A stretch of DNA of 64,000 bases from NCBI GenBank assembly GCA_017506865.1, contig JAFCMP010000546.1:496001-560000 (forward strand). The letters are read 5' to 3'. The stretch comes from Tribonema minus (taxonomy: Eukaryota; Sar; Xanthophyceae; Tribonematales; Tribonemataceae). Shown in pieces: positions 1 through 13,400 of this stretch (within the stretch, counting starts at the first letter, position 1; the number at the start of each line of letters is the position of its first letter). Under the pieces are notes generated by a model that searched no databases, was not told the origin of the DNA, and saw only the letters and a list, made by a program, of their open reading frames with translations. The translations under genes and the position numbers were made by a program.

Positions 1-232
1 CGAGCTGGGTCATAATGCCATCTGCATGCGCGGCGTGCAGGTGGAAGCGATCTCGTTCGATACGGTGCGCATACCGCTGTTGCCGCTGGCGGCGTGGCGG
101 CGCGGCAGCATAGCGGCGCAGGCCACGGGGCTGCGCAGCACCGGGCGGCGCACGCACGAGGACGAGTGGGACGAGGCGCGCTACCTGGCCAAGGCGGTGG
201 CGTACCGGCGGTGGACGGCGGATTACGTGCAG
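1..232 (+). CDS. VPS13: VPS13 exon 1 (partial; N-terminal region)
   Basis: The frame starts at base 2 and is already open at the window edge, so the first coding exon or exons lie upstream. ISFDTVRIPLLPLAAW looks like the IPW-type strand of the chorein domain, and DEWDEARYLAKAVAYRRW looks like the charged helix that follows it. It ends phase 0 at CAG|GTAAAG. Confidence 0.75.
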
Positions 233-3200
233 GTAAAGCGTTGTTGCGCGAATCGTTTGTTTGCGCCGCCATCCGCACTCCGCACGATGACATCGGGGCT
301 GCGCGCGGCACTGGCGGGCGCGCTGCGTGCGGCGATGGCGTGCGCACAGGGGGGGGCGGGTGGGGTGAGGCAGTCTACCTCGCAAAGGCGGTGGCGTACC
401 GGCGGTGGACCGCGGATTACGTGCAGGTAGAGCGTTGTCACGCGCATCATTCGTGTGCGCCGCCATCCGCACTGCGCATGATACGTTGAGGGCTGCGCGC
501 GGCAGTGGCGGGCGCGCAGCGTGCGGCAGCGACTGCATGCGCACAGAGCGGCGCGCCGGTGGGACGAGGGCGAGCTACCCTAGGTTTAGGTTCAGGCGGC
601 GGCGTGCCGGCGGTGGACCGCAGATTGCGTGCAGGTAGGGCGCTGCGCGTTCAGTCGCTGGTTTTTGGTGTGCGCTGCATTGTACGCCAAAACAACGCGC
701 CGCGGCGCCGCGCCCGGCACTGCCAGGCAGGGCGGTCGGGACGAGTCGCTGACCTGGCTCAGGCGCGGTGGCGTACCGGCGGTGGACGGCAGATCGCGCG
801 GAGGTAGGATGCTGCCTGATGTCATTCTGTGTTCCGTCTGCACCCCACTGTACACTACACGAGATCCCTGCGCGCTGTGCGCAGCACAGACAGCTGGCGG
901 AGGCGGTGAACTGCACTTTATGTACAGGTGGAGCGGCTCGGACCGTTGGCGTACGCCATCACGCGCGTTGGTTACTGTGCGCGGCACTCTGACGTCTATG
1001 GCAGAGGACCGGAGATAAGATCATCCTACAGGTTGAGCTCGGGGTGTTCAGGGTTCGGGTCATGGCCTGACCCAACCCTAACTCCAACCCTAAGTCGCCA
1101 CGTTGGCATGGTCCGTCTCCTGCTAACCCTAATCTGGCCCTTGCCCCCCCAGCAACATGGCACTTCGTGCTGCTTAGTCGCTGCCAGGGCGCTGGTCGAG
1201 GGAATCTCTGTGTACGCATGCTCATGTTGCCTTGCGCGTCGCAACAGTTTCTTCAACGCACTCGCACACATAGTCCGCATCCTCTTTGCTGAGCAATGTT
1301 GCAATGCGTGGGGGGCGGTGGACTGACAATGCCACTCACAACGCTCGCCAACTCCTTGATGTGAATCCTACGGTGTGTATGCGGCCTTCTTGCTCGCTGA
1401 CCGTGCCAGGCGCTTGTGGAAGGGACGTTCGGACGGAAGCTGCGGTGGTGGATGAGCACGGTGGACAGCCTCATCAACAACTTCCAGTTTGACGTTTCGG
1501 ACATCCACCTGAGGTAGGCAGCTCTCTGCGGGTGCCACAGCGAGTCCAGATTTGCATGGTGCTGGTCGGGCGCGTAAAAAGCTTGATGTTCAACTTGAAG
1601 TGTGACGCGCAAGGGCGTGCGGTTACACTATTTCACGGCAGCGCTGCTTGTGCAGTGACGCCGAGCGTGACATCACTCTGCACGAAGGCACGGAGCCTTT
1701 CCAATGGCGCATCAACAACTGCGCGTCGCGTTGCAGCGCCATGAACATGGGGATGGGGGGGTGGAGAGGCAGGGAGGACTCTCTTCGGGTTAAGTAATCC
1801 TGGCCCTAACCCTACGCCAGTCATACGGCTGCAGGCTTGCGCCCGCGCGTCAAGCAGTGAGCGGGCATGCACGGCGTCTTGCAGCTGTCTGGTTTCTGAT
1901 GTACTTCGAAGTACCATATTCTGTGCCAGACAAAGCTCCCCCCCCATCACCACCACCACCACCGTGCTGCGCGCGGGTGACTGCACACTGAGCACTGCTT
2001 CCATTGATGTGTTGTGTTGTGTCATCGAGGCAGCGCTCATTCTTGGGACACCGTCGCACGACGCGGCGCCCGCCCCGCGCCATGAGATCGCCTCACGCAC
2101 CACCAGCACTGAGATGCTGTGCACTGTGCACGATGCTCAACGCAGCGTTTTCAGGCAGCAGTGTTCAGTGCACCCCTGAGCGCACTGCTGCTGCAGATAC
2201 CCCCAGCCGCGCCCCCGCTCCTCGTTCACACTCCGCGCGCAGCGCTCTGCGCGACCGTGCTAACCCTAACCCTAATCCTAACCCTAATCTCACTGACGCG
2301 CACCCTAGTAACGCTGCACGCAGCATAACCCCAACCCTAACCTACCCCCGACCGTAACCCCGCAGACCGGCTGCGTGCTCACGCTAAACGCCTCATCGCA
2401 TCGCACGTTTTCCGCGACTTGCACCGCCCTGCAGAATCGAGGACAGGCCCAACGGGCACAGCTTCGGCATTATGGTGGCGCGCTACACGTGCCGCTATCA
2501 TTTCATCACTTCGCCCACGCGTTCCATCACCAACCCCCCCCCCACTCCCCCCCCGCAGAATCGAGGACAGGCCCAACGGGCACAGTTTTGGCATCGTGGT
2601 GGCGCGCTACACGTGCCGCGCGGAGCCGGGTGACACGGCCAGCCTCGGCGCCGTCACGCGGCACACCGAGGCGACACGACTCGTGTGCTACGTGGACCCG
2701 CACCTGGATGCATCGCGCAGCCCCGAGTGCCCCATTCTCGAGGTGCGGCGGCGCTGCCTGGATTCATCTGCAGCACGTCCGCCTAACGTTTGAATCCAAC
2801 TGTTCAACATGCGCAGTGCCGCATGCGGAACCTACTGCAGCTGGTGCAATGAATGCAATTGATTATTTATGGTGTGGTACTTTGCAGTAACAGCGTGTGC
2901 TTTATGGACCCGCACCTGGACGCATTGCGCAGCCCAGAGTGCCCCATTCTCGAGGTGCGATTGATGCTGCGTACCAGGTCTTGCGCTACTCTAACCCTAC
3001 TTACCCTAACTCTGACCCTAGGTGAGTCCTACCTTAGGCGTCACGCAGCCCCCCAAGTGCCTCGAATGCATTTGGTGCAACGAATGCAACGGGTTATACC
3101 TTTTTGTAAAACAGGGTGTGCTACACGGGCACGCACATGGACGCATCGCGCAGCCCAGAGTGCCCCGTGATCGAGGTACGATTGACGCTGCTTACTAGGT

Positions 3201-5177
3201 CTAGCCCTACCTAACGCTGAGCCCTGCCCTAATTGTCGTGCAGCCCCGAGTGCCCCGTGCTCGAGGTGCGACGAGGTTAATCTGTGGTACATCCGCATAA
3301 CGCTTTTAGCATTTTTGAATAGCAACCGAGATGGAAGTCATGCTTGCTGTGGCGATTGCTGCGGCCGCTTTGTGATTTTGTGACACATCAGATTAAAATG
3401 AGACTTGCGTACCTACCCTGGTACCACCCTGTCAATATGAGTTCATTTCAGTGAAGGCAACTAAAACCCGGACAAACTACTTTGAACCCAGTTGCGTCAC
3501 TAGCGGTGTATATGCATGTATGAAGATGGATGGGATATATTATGTGCTTCTACATAATTTCAAATACACTATGAAACGAGCTAGTTTTGTGGACTTTGTA
3601 CTTATTCAAGGGCAGGTACATTTGGTCCATGTACACAGCACCAGCAGAGCCCAGCGTATTCCACATCCGTGCTCGCAACGACGACCGCAAACCACAGCGC
3701 CCCCCCCCCCCCCCCCCCAACCCCCCCACCCCCCCCATACACCCCAGATCGACAGCGCCACGCTGCTGGTCGACTTCCCGCACATCTTCACGACGCTCAT
3801 CCGCAACCGCGCCGTCATGCCGCGCGGCTGCGGCAAGCGCCTGCGCCTGCGCTGCGACGCCACGGGCGCGCGCGTCACGCTGCAGCCGAACCAGTCGCGC
3901 ACCCTCCTCTTCTCCGCGCTCGGCGCCTTCTGTCCGGGCAAGTACGCGGCGTGGAAGCGCGCGATCCGTGAGGCAGACGCGCGCGCGTGCCGCCCCCTCA
4001 CGCCGCGGCAGCGCGCCGCCTACCTCGACGCGGCGCTCGCGGCAGGCGGCATCTACGCGCCGCGCGGCGCCGCCGCGCCGCTGCGCGACTGGCTGCCCGG
4101 CGCCGCGCGCCGCCGCGCCGCGCGCGCCGCCGCGCTCGCGCGCCTCGAGCGCCACATGAGCTACGCGGAGATGGTCGCGCTGCGGCGACGCGCGCGGCGC
4201 TGGCCGCCGCTGCCGCCGCCGCCGCTGCCGTCGCCGGCGCCCGCGGACGAGGAGCTGCTGAGCGGCGCCGGCGGCGACGGCCGTGGCGCCGCCGCTGTGG
4301 ACTTTGCGCGGCGCGTGCAGGCGCTCAAGCTCGCGGCGTGGGAGCGCAGCACGTGCCTGCGGGAGATCTGGGTGGAGCGCTGCTGCGTGCGCGGCGCGGC
4401 GGCGCGGCTGCGGCGGCGCGCGGCAGCGGCGGACGACGAGGCGCACGCGTTCGCGACGCCCGTGCAGGTGCGTCGGTTGAGGTTGGCGTTGAAGTAGGAC
4501 TTGCCTGCATGTTGCGCACGAAGGATTTTGGCTGCTGTATTGCAGATGGCGGATGCTGGGTTTGGGTTCTTGATAGTGTTTGGATTCGAATGAGGACCGC
4601 AATCAGGCGGAATTCGGCTGGCTGGCAGCCCCGCAGTGCTGCCACTAGCGAGTGGACGCTACGCCAGTGGCCCGCTGAGATGATGGACACACAGTAAGCG
4701 CATTGGAACTTGTGAGCCCTCCGTGCGTACACGCACGCAATTCACGAGATACGGCACCTAACACTCTCGTGCGCACCTTTGCGTGAGGGGCTCTCACCCG
4801 GCAGCGCGCGCCGCCGAGCCGCCGCGCACTATTGCGATCCGCTACCCGGCGCCATCACTCATCGCCGCAACAGCCTCCAAAAATCATGGCGCACGCTCAT
4901 TTGAGGTACAACGTCCCCGCCCCGGTCCATGCCGCCGCAGGCCACCGTCGCCGCGGAGCGCTTCGAGGCGCGCTTCCGCATGTTCCTCGCGCGCAGCGCC
5001 GCCAGCGCGCGCGCGCACTCGCGCGACGCCACCGGCGCCGCCGGCGAGCCCGCGCTGCCGTGGATGGACGCGCACATCAGCGCTCAGCACCCGGTCGTGC
5101 TGGACCACCACTGGGCGCGGCGCGCGCGCTACGCGGCGTCGTCCGCGTGCCTCGTGGACCCCGTCTGCATCGGCGGC

Positions 5178-5208
<31 letters not shown>

Positions 5209-8200
5209 GCAGCTGCGGTGGCGGCGGCGGCGGCGGCGGTGGCGTGGGAGGCGGCAATGGCGCTGGCGCTGCTGCAAGCGCTTCTGCTGGCGCTGACTCT
5301 GGTCCAGGCACTGACGCCGCTGATGCCCGTGCCGCTGCTGCTACTGCTGCTACTGCTGCTGGAGGTGGCGGTGATGGGGCCGGTGGTGATGGTGCGGAGC
5401 AGGTTCCCCACGTTACCGTGCGCGTGCAGATGTGGAGCGACTACGCGCTGGCGGCGGCGGTCAGCGCGCAGGAGGTGCGCGCGGCGGTGATCCCGCCGGC
5501 CCACCTGGAGATCATCTTGATCATCGCAGGTACATAGTGTCTGCGCCTCATTTGTATGCAGAGACCTGAGGCGTCCATTTTGGTACGGTTTTGAAAGTGC
5601 AGTTTGCTGGAGAACTGTGGCCTGCTGTACGTGCTGTTCTGCTCGCAGCCAGCGTGCATCGCAGCAGATGCGTGGAGCTGAAATTGCGGGCTTGATTGAC
5701 AGAAATGAACGGCCTGCGGCGACTTGTCAAGGCAGCGTCGAGCTCGCGTTTTTCCCTGCCGCCTGCTCTCGATGCTGTCGGCGTTTTGATGTTATGCAAG
5801 TCCCTCAGCACATGGACATTGCCAGCCGGGGAACTAGCCATTTCATGGCCGCACATACGTACATACCCACCGCAGACGCGTTCAGGAGGCGCTGGCGCGA
5901 CGGCGGCGAGTACCCCAAGTGGCGCGACCCGCGCGTGCACATGCTGGAGGAGGAGCGTCGCCTTTCATCGACTTCAACTCCTACTGCCGACGCCGCCCCC
6001 ACGACTGACGCTACCACCGGAGAGCCCTCCGAAACGATTGAGCTGGAAGCGCAGCACGGCCGTGGCGGCAACGGCGGCGATGCCAGCAGAGCCAGCGACC
6101 TGGACGCCAGCTCCAGCTCTGGCGGCAACGACGTGCCGCAGAACGAACGGAGCGGCGGCAGCACCAGTTTCGACGACGATGGCGAAGGCGGCAGCAGCAG
6201 CGGCGTCGCTGATGCTGCTCCAGGCGGCGGTGGCGGCAGCACGGACGGCACCGATGGGGCTCGCGGGGGCAGCAGCGGCGGCGGCGCTGGCGGCGGTGCT
6301 GCCGGCGGCGGCAGCGGCCGCAGCGGCGGAGCGCGCGGCATGCCCAGCCGCAGGACGAGCTTTCGCGAGGCGCTGGAGGACCTGGACACGAGTGCCATCG
6401 CCGCAGGCACGCTGCGCACGCTCGAGCGGTCCGGCAGCGCCGACGACCTCGACCGCGGCGCCGGCGCCGGCGCGGCTGCGCGGCGCGGCGCTGCCGCTGC
6501 GCTGCCGGATGAATGCGCGCCCGAAGGCGCGGAGGCCGCGGAAGTGCGCGGCGGCGGCGGCGGCGCTGGCGGCGCAGCCGGCACGGCTGCTGCCGAGGAG
6601 CAGGCGATAGATGGCAGCGCTCATCAGCGCAGGCCGCCGTGGCAGTACCTGGCTCTGCGCGGGTTCAGACTCAAGGCGGAGCTGATGTTCACGGATGCGG
6701 AGCTGCTGCTGCTGCAGGATCCGACGGTACCGTGGGGCGGCGGCGGCGGCAGCGGCGGCGGCAGCAGCGGCGGCAACGCGCTCGCGCTGCGCGCCACGGG
6801 CGTGCTCAGCGTGCGCAGCGGCGCCGCCGCGGAGGCCATCAACCTGAGCGTGACGCAGGTGGCGCTGCGGCCGTGCGCCGCTGTCGCGGCGGCGGCGGCA
6901 GCGCAGCGGCCGTGGGCGCCGCCGCCGCGCTTCGCCATGAAGACGGCGCTGCTGGCGCGCACGTGGCTGGCGCAGGGCCTGAGCGCCGTGGAACAGCGCC
7001 CGCTGCTCGAGCCAGCGACGCTCGCCGCCAAGTTCGAGACGGCGGTGACGGAGCCCGGCGGCAGCGGTGGCGGCGGCGAGGGCGGCGCGGCTGCGGACGC
7101 GGCAGCGCTCGCCGTATTGAGCGCTGAGGACGCAACAGATGCCGACGCCGCGGCGGCAGCAGCGGCGGCCGGCGAGGAGGAGGTGGAGCAGAGCGGCATG
7201 CTCACGGTGTACGTGAGCGTGAGCAGCGGCGGCGGCAGCAGCGGCGCTCAGACTTCGTCGACGTCGCCGTCCGCGGCGCTGCCGGCGTACGTGGAGGTGC
7301 GCGCGGGCGGCGTCACGCAGCGCAGCCGATTCGCGATGCGACGGCTCAGCGCCTCCGCCGCCACCGCCGCCGGTGCTGCCGCCGCGTCCGCTGCCGCGGC
7401 GCCGCCGCAGGCGCGCGTGGAGCTGCCGCTGCGCTGCGTGTGCCTCGTGGAGGGTGGCACGGTGAGCTACCACAGCATGACACTGACGCTATTAGACATA
7501 TTGTTTGCCTTCTGAAAACAGTGGCGCTGGCACTTTGCGGTGCCACGCACTCGCACGACCCTGACTCAGCGCTGGAAACAGCGTCAGTCGTGTATGCACT
7601 TCGCCCCGGTGCTCCGCAGTGTCACAGAGTCAGTTGCAGAGAAGCGCGCACACGCCGTAACGTCCAGCGGATACGCTGCAGCATCGCTCTGAGCCGACTT
7701 TCGATACATGCTGCCCGATGTCAGGTGGAGCTGGACGTCTATGCGGACCTCTGCATCACTAGTACAGTGCTGGTGGTTTGTGCGCTTTGCCCCGGTGCGG
7801 TGCTCCGCGCGATCGCAACGCCGCAGACGCAGCTTTGCAGAGTCGAGCCCAGCCAGCACGCCAGAGCATCGCGCTGAGGTCATTTGTTGGTGACTGCCGC
7901 TCTGCGTCAGGTGGAACCCGATGTCCACGCGGACCTGCGCATCCTAGACGCCGCGGGCCGCCGCCTCGGCTCCGCCGTGGTGGACTACGCCCCGCGCGAG
8001 GAGTGGCAGACGGTACGCCTGTCGCCCCTGCCGGACGGCGCTGCTGCCGCCACGGCCATCAGCGGCGGCAGCAGCGGCAGCGGCGGCGGCGGCGGCGACG
8101 GCGTCAGCGGCGGCGGCGGCTGCAGCGGCAGCGGCGGCGGCGGCGACGACAGCTGCGGCGGCAGCGGCGGCGGTGGCGCAGTGCTCGCGCGCCTGCAGTG

Positions 8201-10449
8201 GGCGCCCTCCGACCTCCTGGTCACCGTGCACCGCTGCCGGCACCTGGCCGCCCCTGCCTACAGCGGCGGCGACGGCGGCGGCGGCGAGGCGCCGGTGCAG
8301 CCGTTCGTGCGCGTCGCTGCGGGCGGCGGCGGCAGCGCCAGCGCCCAGTCTTCGCGCACCAAGGTGTCCAACAATCCTCTGGACCCAGTGTTCAAGGAGC
8401 GGTTCGTTTTCCACCTGAGCCCGCTGGCGCGGTCGCGCGAGCCGGGGGTAGCGCGCGCCGCCGCCGCGGGGGACGGTGCTGCTGGCGGCGGCGGCGGCGG
8501 CAGCGGCAACGGCGGCGGCGCAGCGGCAGTGAGCGTGGCCGTCATGGACAGGTACGCCCTTCCCTGTTCTGCACGAACCTGAAGCTGTCAGGATTGTCCA
8601 TGAATGTCGTTTTGGATCCCAGCACACGCCGCCGCGCATAACGCCACCTAAAAACTTCAAGACCTGTCGTTGCATGTCAATATAGAAGCTGAACGCGTTG
8701 TTCTCATATGCATCCATCAAAGCCTTCCAGGTATGCCTTCAACTGTCAGCTACAAGGGCGTCCTCAAATGTATCCACGTCACACCCTGAAGGTCTGTCCT
8801 AAACTGTCGATCTGAAGCTGAATGCGGTGTCTTTGAAGGTATGTATGTTCATGCATATGCGCAGGGGCCGCATGTCCGACGAGGTCATCGGCACGGTGGA
8901 CATCCCCCTGCTGCCGGACCTCAAGGGGGCGGGGACGGACTGGCACAGCCTCAGAGGGCCCAACGGGGGGGTGGCGGGGGAGGTGCAGCTGGAGCTGCAG
9001 TGGGCGCCGTCGCCGGCTGAGGTAAAAAACTGCATTATTAGCGTATGAGGGGCAAGTGATGATGTTCTGCGCTGCATGCATGCAAAGTATCCTGAGCACT
9101 GTGTCTTTGCAACTCTGCGGAGGCGCATCGCGCGCGGGCCGGGGGTGCGGTAGCCAGCGGAGGTCGCCGGCTGAGGTAACGCCGCCATATGCCGGCGTCA
9201 CGCGCGGCTGGCGTCTGCAGCGTGGCACTCTCGTCCGCAGCAGCCTATATTCTGTAGGCGTGATGGTACCCAGGCACATTGCTGACTCGCTGCATTACAG
9301 CTCATTTGGCTGGGCATTGTTACGCACTGCACTACCCCCTCGGTCTGAGCAATGCTGAACCGTTCAGTTGGTCCAAGCAAGCGCACAGGGGACGTCCAAG
9401 CAGGCCTACACAAGCCGCGTGCACAACGCAACGAGCGCACGCTCTCGTACCTCTCGCACTGCGCATTTCTCCAAACCAGGCGCTCGCGGCGGCGGATGCA
9501 AGCGCACAGGCGCGGTTCAAGCAAGCCTAAACCAGCCGCGTGCGCAACGCGATGATCACATGCTCAATGCCGCGAGCGTAAACCAGCCCCTCGGCTGGCG
9601 GCAGCGAGCACGAGCAGAAATCGCACGCTTCTCGTCGCTCACACCGCGCATTTCTCCACACCAGGCGCTCGCAGCGGCAGACGCGGGCGACGCCGCGGGT
9701 GCGGGCGAAGCGGCAGCGCTCGTCGCGCAGCAGGACGGCCGCGGCGGCACAGCGGGCAGGGGCGGCGGCAGCGGCAGCGAGGCGAGGGGCATGTACGTAT
9801 CCCGCGACGTCGCGTCCGCCGAGGACTATCCGGAGCCCGAGCAGGTGCGTGTGGCAGCGCGCTCGCTGCGCAGCGCAATCGATACTGCAGCGCCAAAGAT
9901 GCTGAGCGCTGTGGACGTTATGCATCAGTGCTCAGCGCCGGAGCGTGGCGCTTGGCGCGCGTGTGAGCAGTGGCGGCGGCAGCGAGGCGAGGGGCATGTA
10001 CGTATCCCGCGACGTCGCGTCCGCCGAGGACTACCCGGAGCCCGAGCAGGTGCGTGGCAGCGCTCTCCGTTGTCCCCCGGGCCCCTCCCTTTCCCCTCTT
10101 CAGCCCCTATGGAGGGTATGTAGAGGGGGGTGCCAGGGGACCCCCCGTGGGGGGTATGTTTAGGGGGTATGTTCAGGGGGTAAAAGGGGGCAAGCGGCGC
10201 CGGCGGTCCGACGGTGCTGAGCGCTGTGGACGTTATGCATCACTGCTCAGCGCCGGAGCGCGGCGTCTTGCGCGCGCGTTGCACGTGTGCTGAGCTCCGA
10301 CGTACTGCCGCCTGGGCGTTAGCGCGACGTAGCGCGGCGGCAGCAGTTGGCGCGGGGGACTGGTGTAGCTGTTGTGGATGTAAGAGCGCATGCCTTTGTG
10401 ACTGCCAATATGCGGGTGCATGCGCACCGCGTCATCCAAGAGTGAGCAG

Positions 10450-10482
<33 letters not shown>

Positions 10483-13400
10483 GTCGTGTTGATGGCTAGG
10501 GTCAGGGTCAGAACCGAGGGTGAGGGTCAATAGGGTTTTGAGTCAGGGTTAGGGTGGGGTCGGGGTGGGGTTAGGGGTGGGGTCAGACCAGCTCTGAGCA
10601 ATGCTTTGGCCAGAACACCTTGAGAAGCCGCCACATATGTGCTGAATCGCAGAGCTAACCCTGTCATCTGCGCACTGCAAGTGGTGACGTGCCCGCTGAC
10701 TGGAGACGGTTCCATGCCTCGTGCACGAGGCACTTCCTTTCTTGCTGAAACAACAAGCAACGCGCGCCCGCAACTGTCACCCTGACCCAACCCGAACCCT
10801 CAATTCGAGCCCTAACCCTGCCACGCCTGCTCTGCAGCCAGGCTGGTCCTGAGCGTTGACACTAGAAGTATGTTACACGTGGGTGCATACTCAGAGCAAG
10901 TCTCTAACTTGTTGAGACTCCATATTCGCACCCTCCACCATGAAGCGCCAGCAGCATCGCGCATCCGCCGCACCCCGTACCACTTGGCAGCACAAGGGTG
11001 CGACGCGCGCTCACCACACAGCACCACTGGCCGAGTGCCGACAACACCTGAGCTCAACGCACAGCACCACTGGCTGATAGCCGACAACACCTGAGCTGAC
11101 AAATACCTGAGCTGAGCGCGCACCACCACTGGTTGAATGCCGACAACACCTGAGCTCAATGCGCAGCACGAGTTCGGCCTCTGCTTGCGCCCACCCTGAG
11201 CTCAGGGCACAGCACCATTTGCTGAATGCCGACAATACCTGAGCTCTGCTGTGACCCCGCGACCCCAGGTGGTGATGCGTGAGGCGACGCTGGTGACGTC
11301 CCCCTTCGTCTTCCGCCTAGCGGACCTCGATGTGGTGGTTCTGCTGGGCGTTGCCAAGTCGCTGAGGGCGATGGCGCGCGGCGGCGGCAGCGGCGGCGGC
11401 GGCGGCGCACGCGGCGGCAGCGAGGAGCTGGACGCGGAGGCGACGCGCGATCGGCTGCTCAACGAGGCGCAGACAGCGCGGCAGGCGCGCATCGAGGCGC
11501 TGCGCGCGACGTTCCAGGTGTGACCACTACGGTTTTCATTGTATTGTTTCAGTGGTATCATAACCACGATACCAGCAGTGATCACGGTACAGAAGTAGAC
11601 CGTACGGTTTCAGTGGAACCATGAGGAGGGTAATACCAGCAGTACTCGCGGCATGTACACAAGACAACGGCACAACCACTTCAATGCGTGTATACACTTG
11701 CAGTGCACACCTGTACTTAGAGGAAACGCCAGCAATGCCCCAAAGCGTGTATACATGTGTAGTTGCCAGTAGCTGGATTCACTCAGAAGCGGAGCGTTGC
11801 GGTCTCGCGGCAAATAGGCGGGACAGCACAAATAAACTGGTTTGCTCAACCCGTCGTGCGAACGCTGCTGTCGGTTGCGGCACATCAGGCTAGGCTAGCG
11901 ATACCGACATGCATTGCTGCACCATCTGGGCTACTCTACCACCTCCTGCAGCATCGCTTGAGGCATGAACGCGCCACTGCGCCCCCGCCGCCCCCCCTGC
12001 CCGTCCCCCCCCCCCCCCCCCCCCCCCCCCCACGCCCCCCCCCCCCCCTCCAGGCATCAGCGCGGTCCCCCGCCGGCCCAGGGCGCGACCTCGTAGACCT
12101 GCGCGACGTCATCGAGCTGCTGCGCGATTTTGAGCGCAAGAAGGCGCTCACCGAGAGCGAGATCGCGCTAGAGGTGGACCAGTTCATCGCCATCATTACA
12201 GACACGGCGGAGGCGGCGAGGCCGGCGGCGCCGCGTCTAGGTAGGTCAGCAATTGAAGTTGAGAAACTCGTTTAGAAGTAGATTCTTTGGAAAGGGGACC
12301 AGGCGTAGAATGGGTACTTTCTGCAAGCCCCCGGGGGAAGCCGGCAGTGTGCCAGATCACACCTCGTGCTGACACGCAGGCAACGAGTGTAAGGCACAGC
12401 TGCCGAAGAGGCGATAGCTGGTAGGCAGAGATGGAAATGCAATTGGCAAGAGGCAAATGTATTTACCGTGCATTTCTGATCCATGTCGCTGTGATTCGTC
12501 ATGCTCTCTGACACCACTCTAATGCATTTCCACCACGAATGCATGAGAATGTAAAAACGCGTTCTAAAATTTCACATGTGTACATTTCTGCCAACACTAT
12601 TTCTTGCCCCCAAATGCCTTTCCTTACGGTCCTAGACGCGGCAGCGGGCGGCGGCAGCGGCGGCGGCGATGGCGGCAGGGGCGCGGGCGCGGGCCCTGGC
12701 AGCGGCATACTGCAGGGGTTTATCTGCCCCCTGTGCCGGCGCACAATGCGCACGCAGCGCGCGCTGGTCGTGCACTTTGGCGTGGTGCACGGCGGCGGCG
12801 GCAGCAGCGGCGGCGGCAACAGCGGCGGCGGCGGCGGCGGCAGCGGCGTCGGCAGCTGCAGCGGGGGCGAGGGGAGGGACGGGGACGCGCACACGCTCCT
12901 CGTGTCCGTTGAGGACCTCATCGCGGCGCTGCAGCGGTTCATGGAGGAGGAGCCTCACGCGGGGTGCGTATGCATCAAGGATGTGGAGGTATCAGGGGTA
13001 GACTCCATGGGGGTTATCGAGGGTACCTGGATATCGGAGGGTGTGCATGTGGGTGTCGAGCGGCAGGGCGCTGAGAGGGAGCCCAAGCGGCCGCAGGCTG
13101 CGTTTGCCTCGCGGTTACGGTCGAAGTCAGGATGAGTCTGAAAGTGCGCTTGTGCGGAAGTGGAGCCGGCAGCGCGGCGGACACAGTTGCGTGCAGCACC
13201 GGCCCCTTGTTTCGGACGTACCGCCGACCACAAACTCGTAGCCTCGTTGTGGAGCGGCGTCTTGCTGCCGTCAGCCTGACCTGCAGTTGCCTAGCGTTGT
13301 TCAGGATCGCTTTGAGCATGGCTTCGCAACCGCCCCTTGCAAGAGTGAGCGCCGTGCCGTGTGGACCTGCTCAAAGTGCATGAATACCTCCCCCTGCGCA

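Noticed and set aside
5974-7473. Long minus-strand open frame of 499 codons opposite exon 6
   Set aside because: Arg/Ala-rich shadow of a GC-rich exon. The plus strand has splice sites, phase and VPS13 pattern. The same applies to the minus frames at 23333-24514 and 23404-24594 opposite exon 22.
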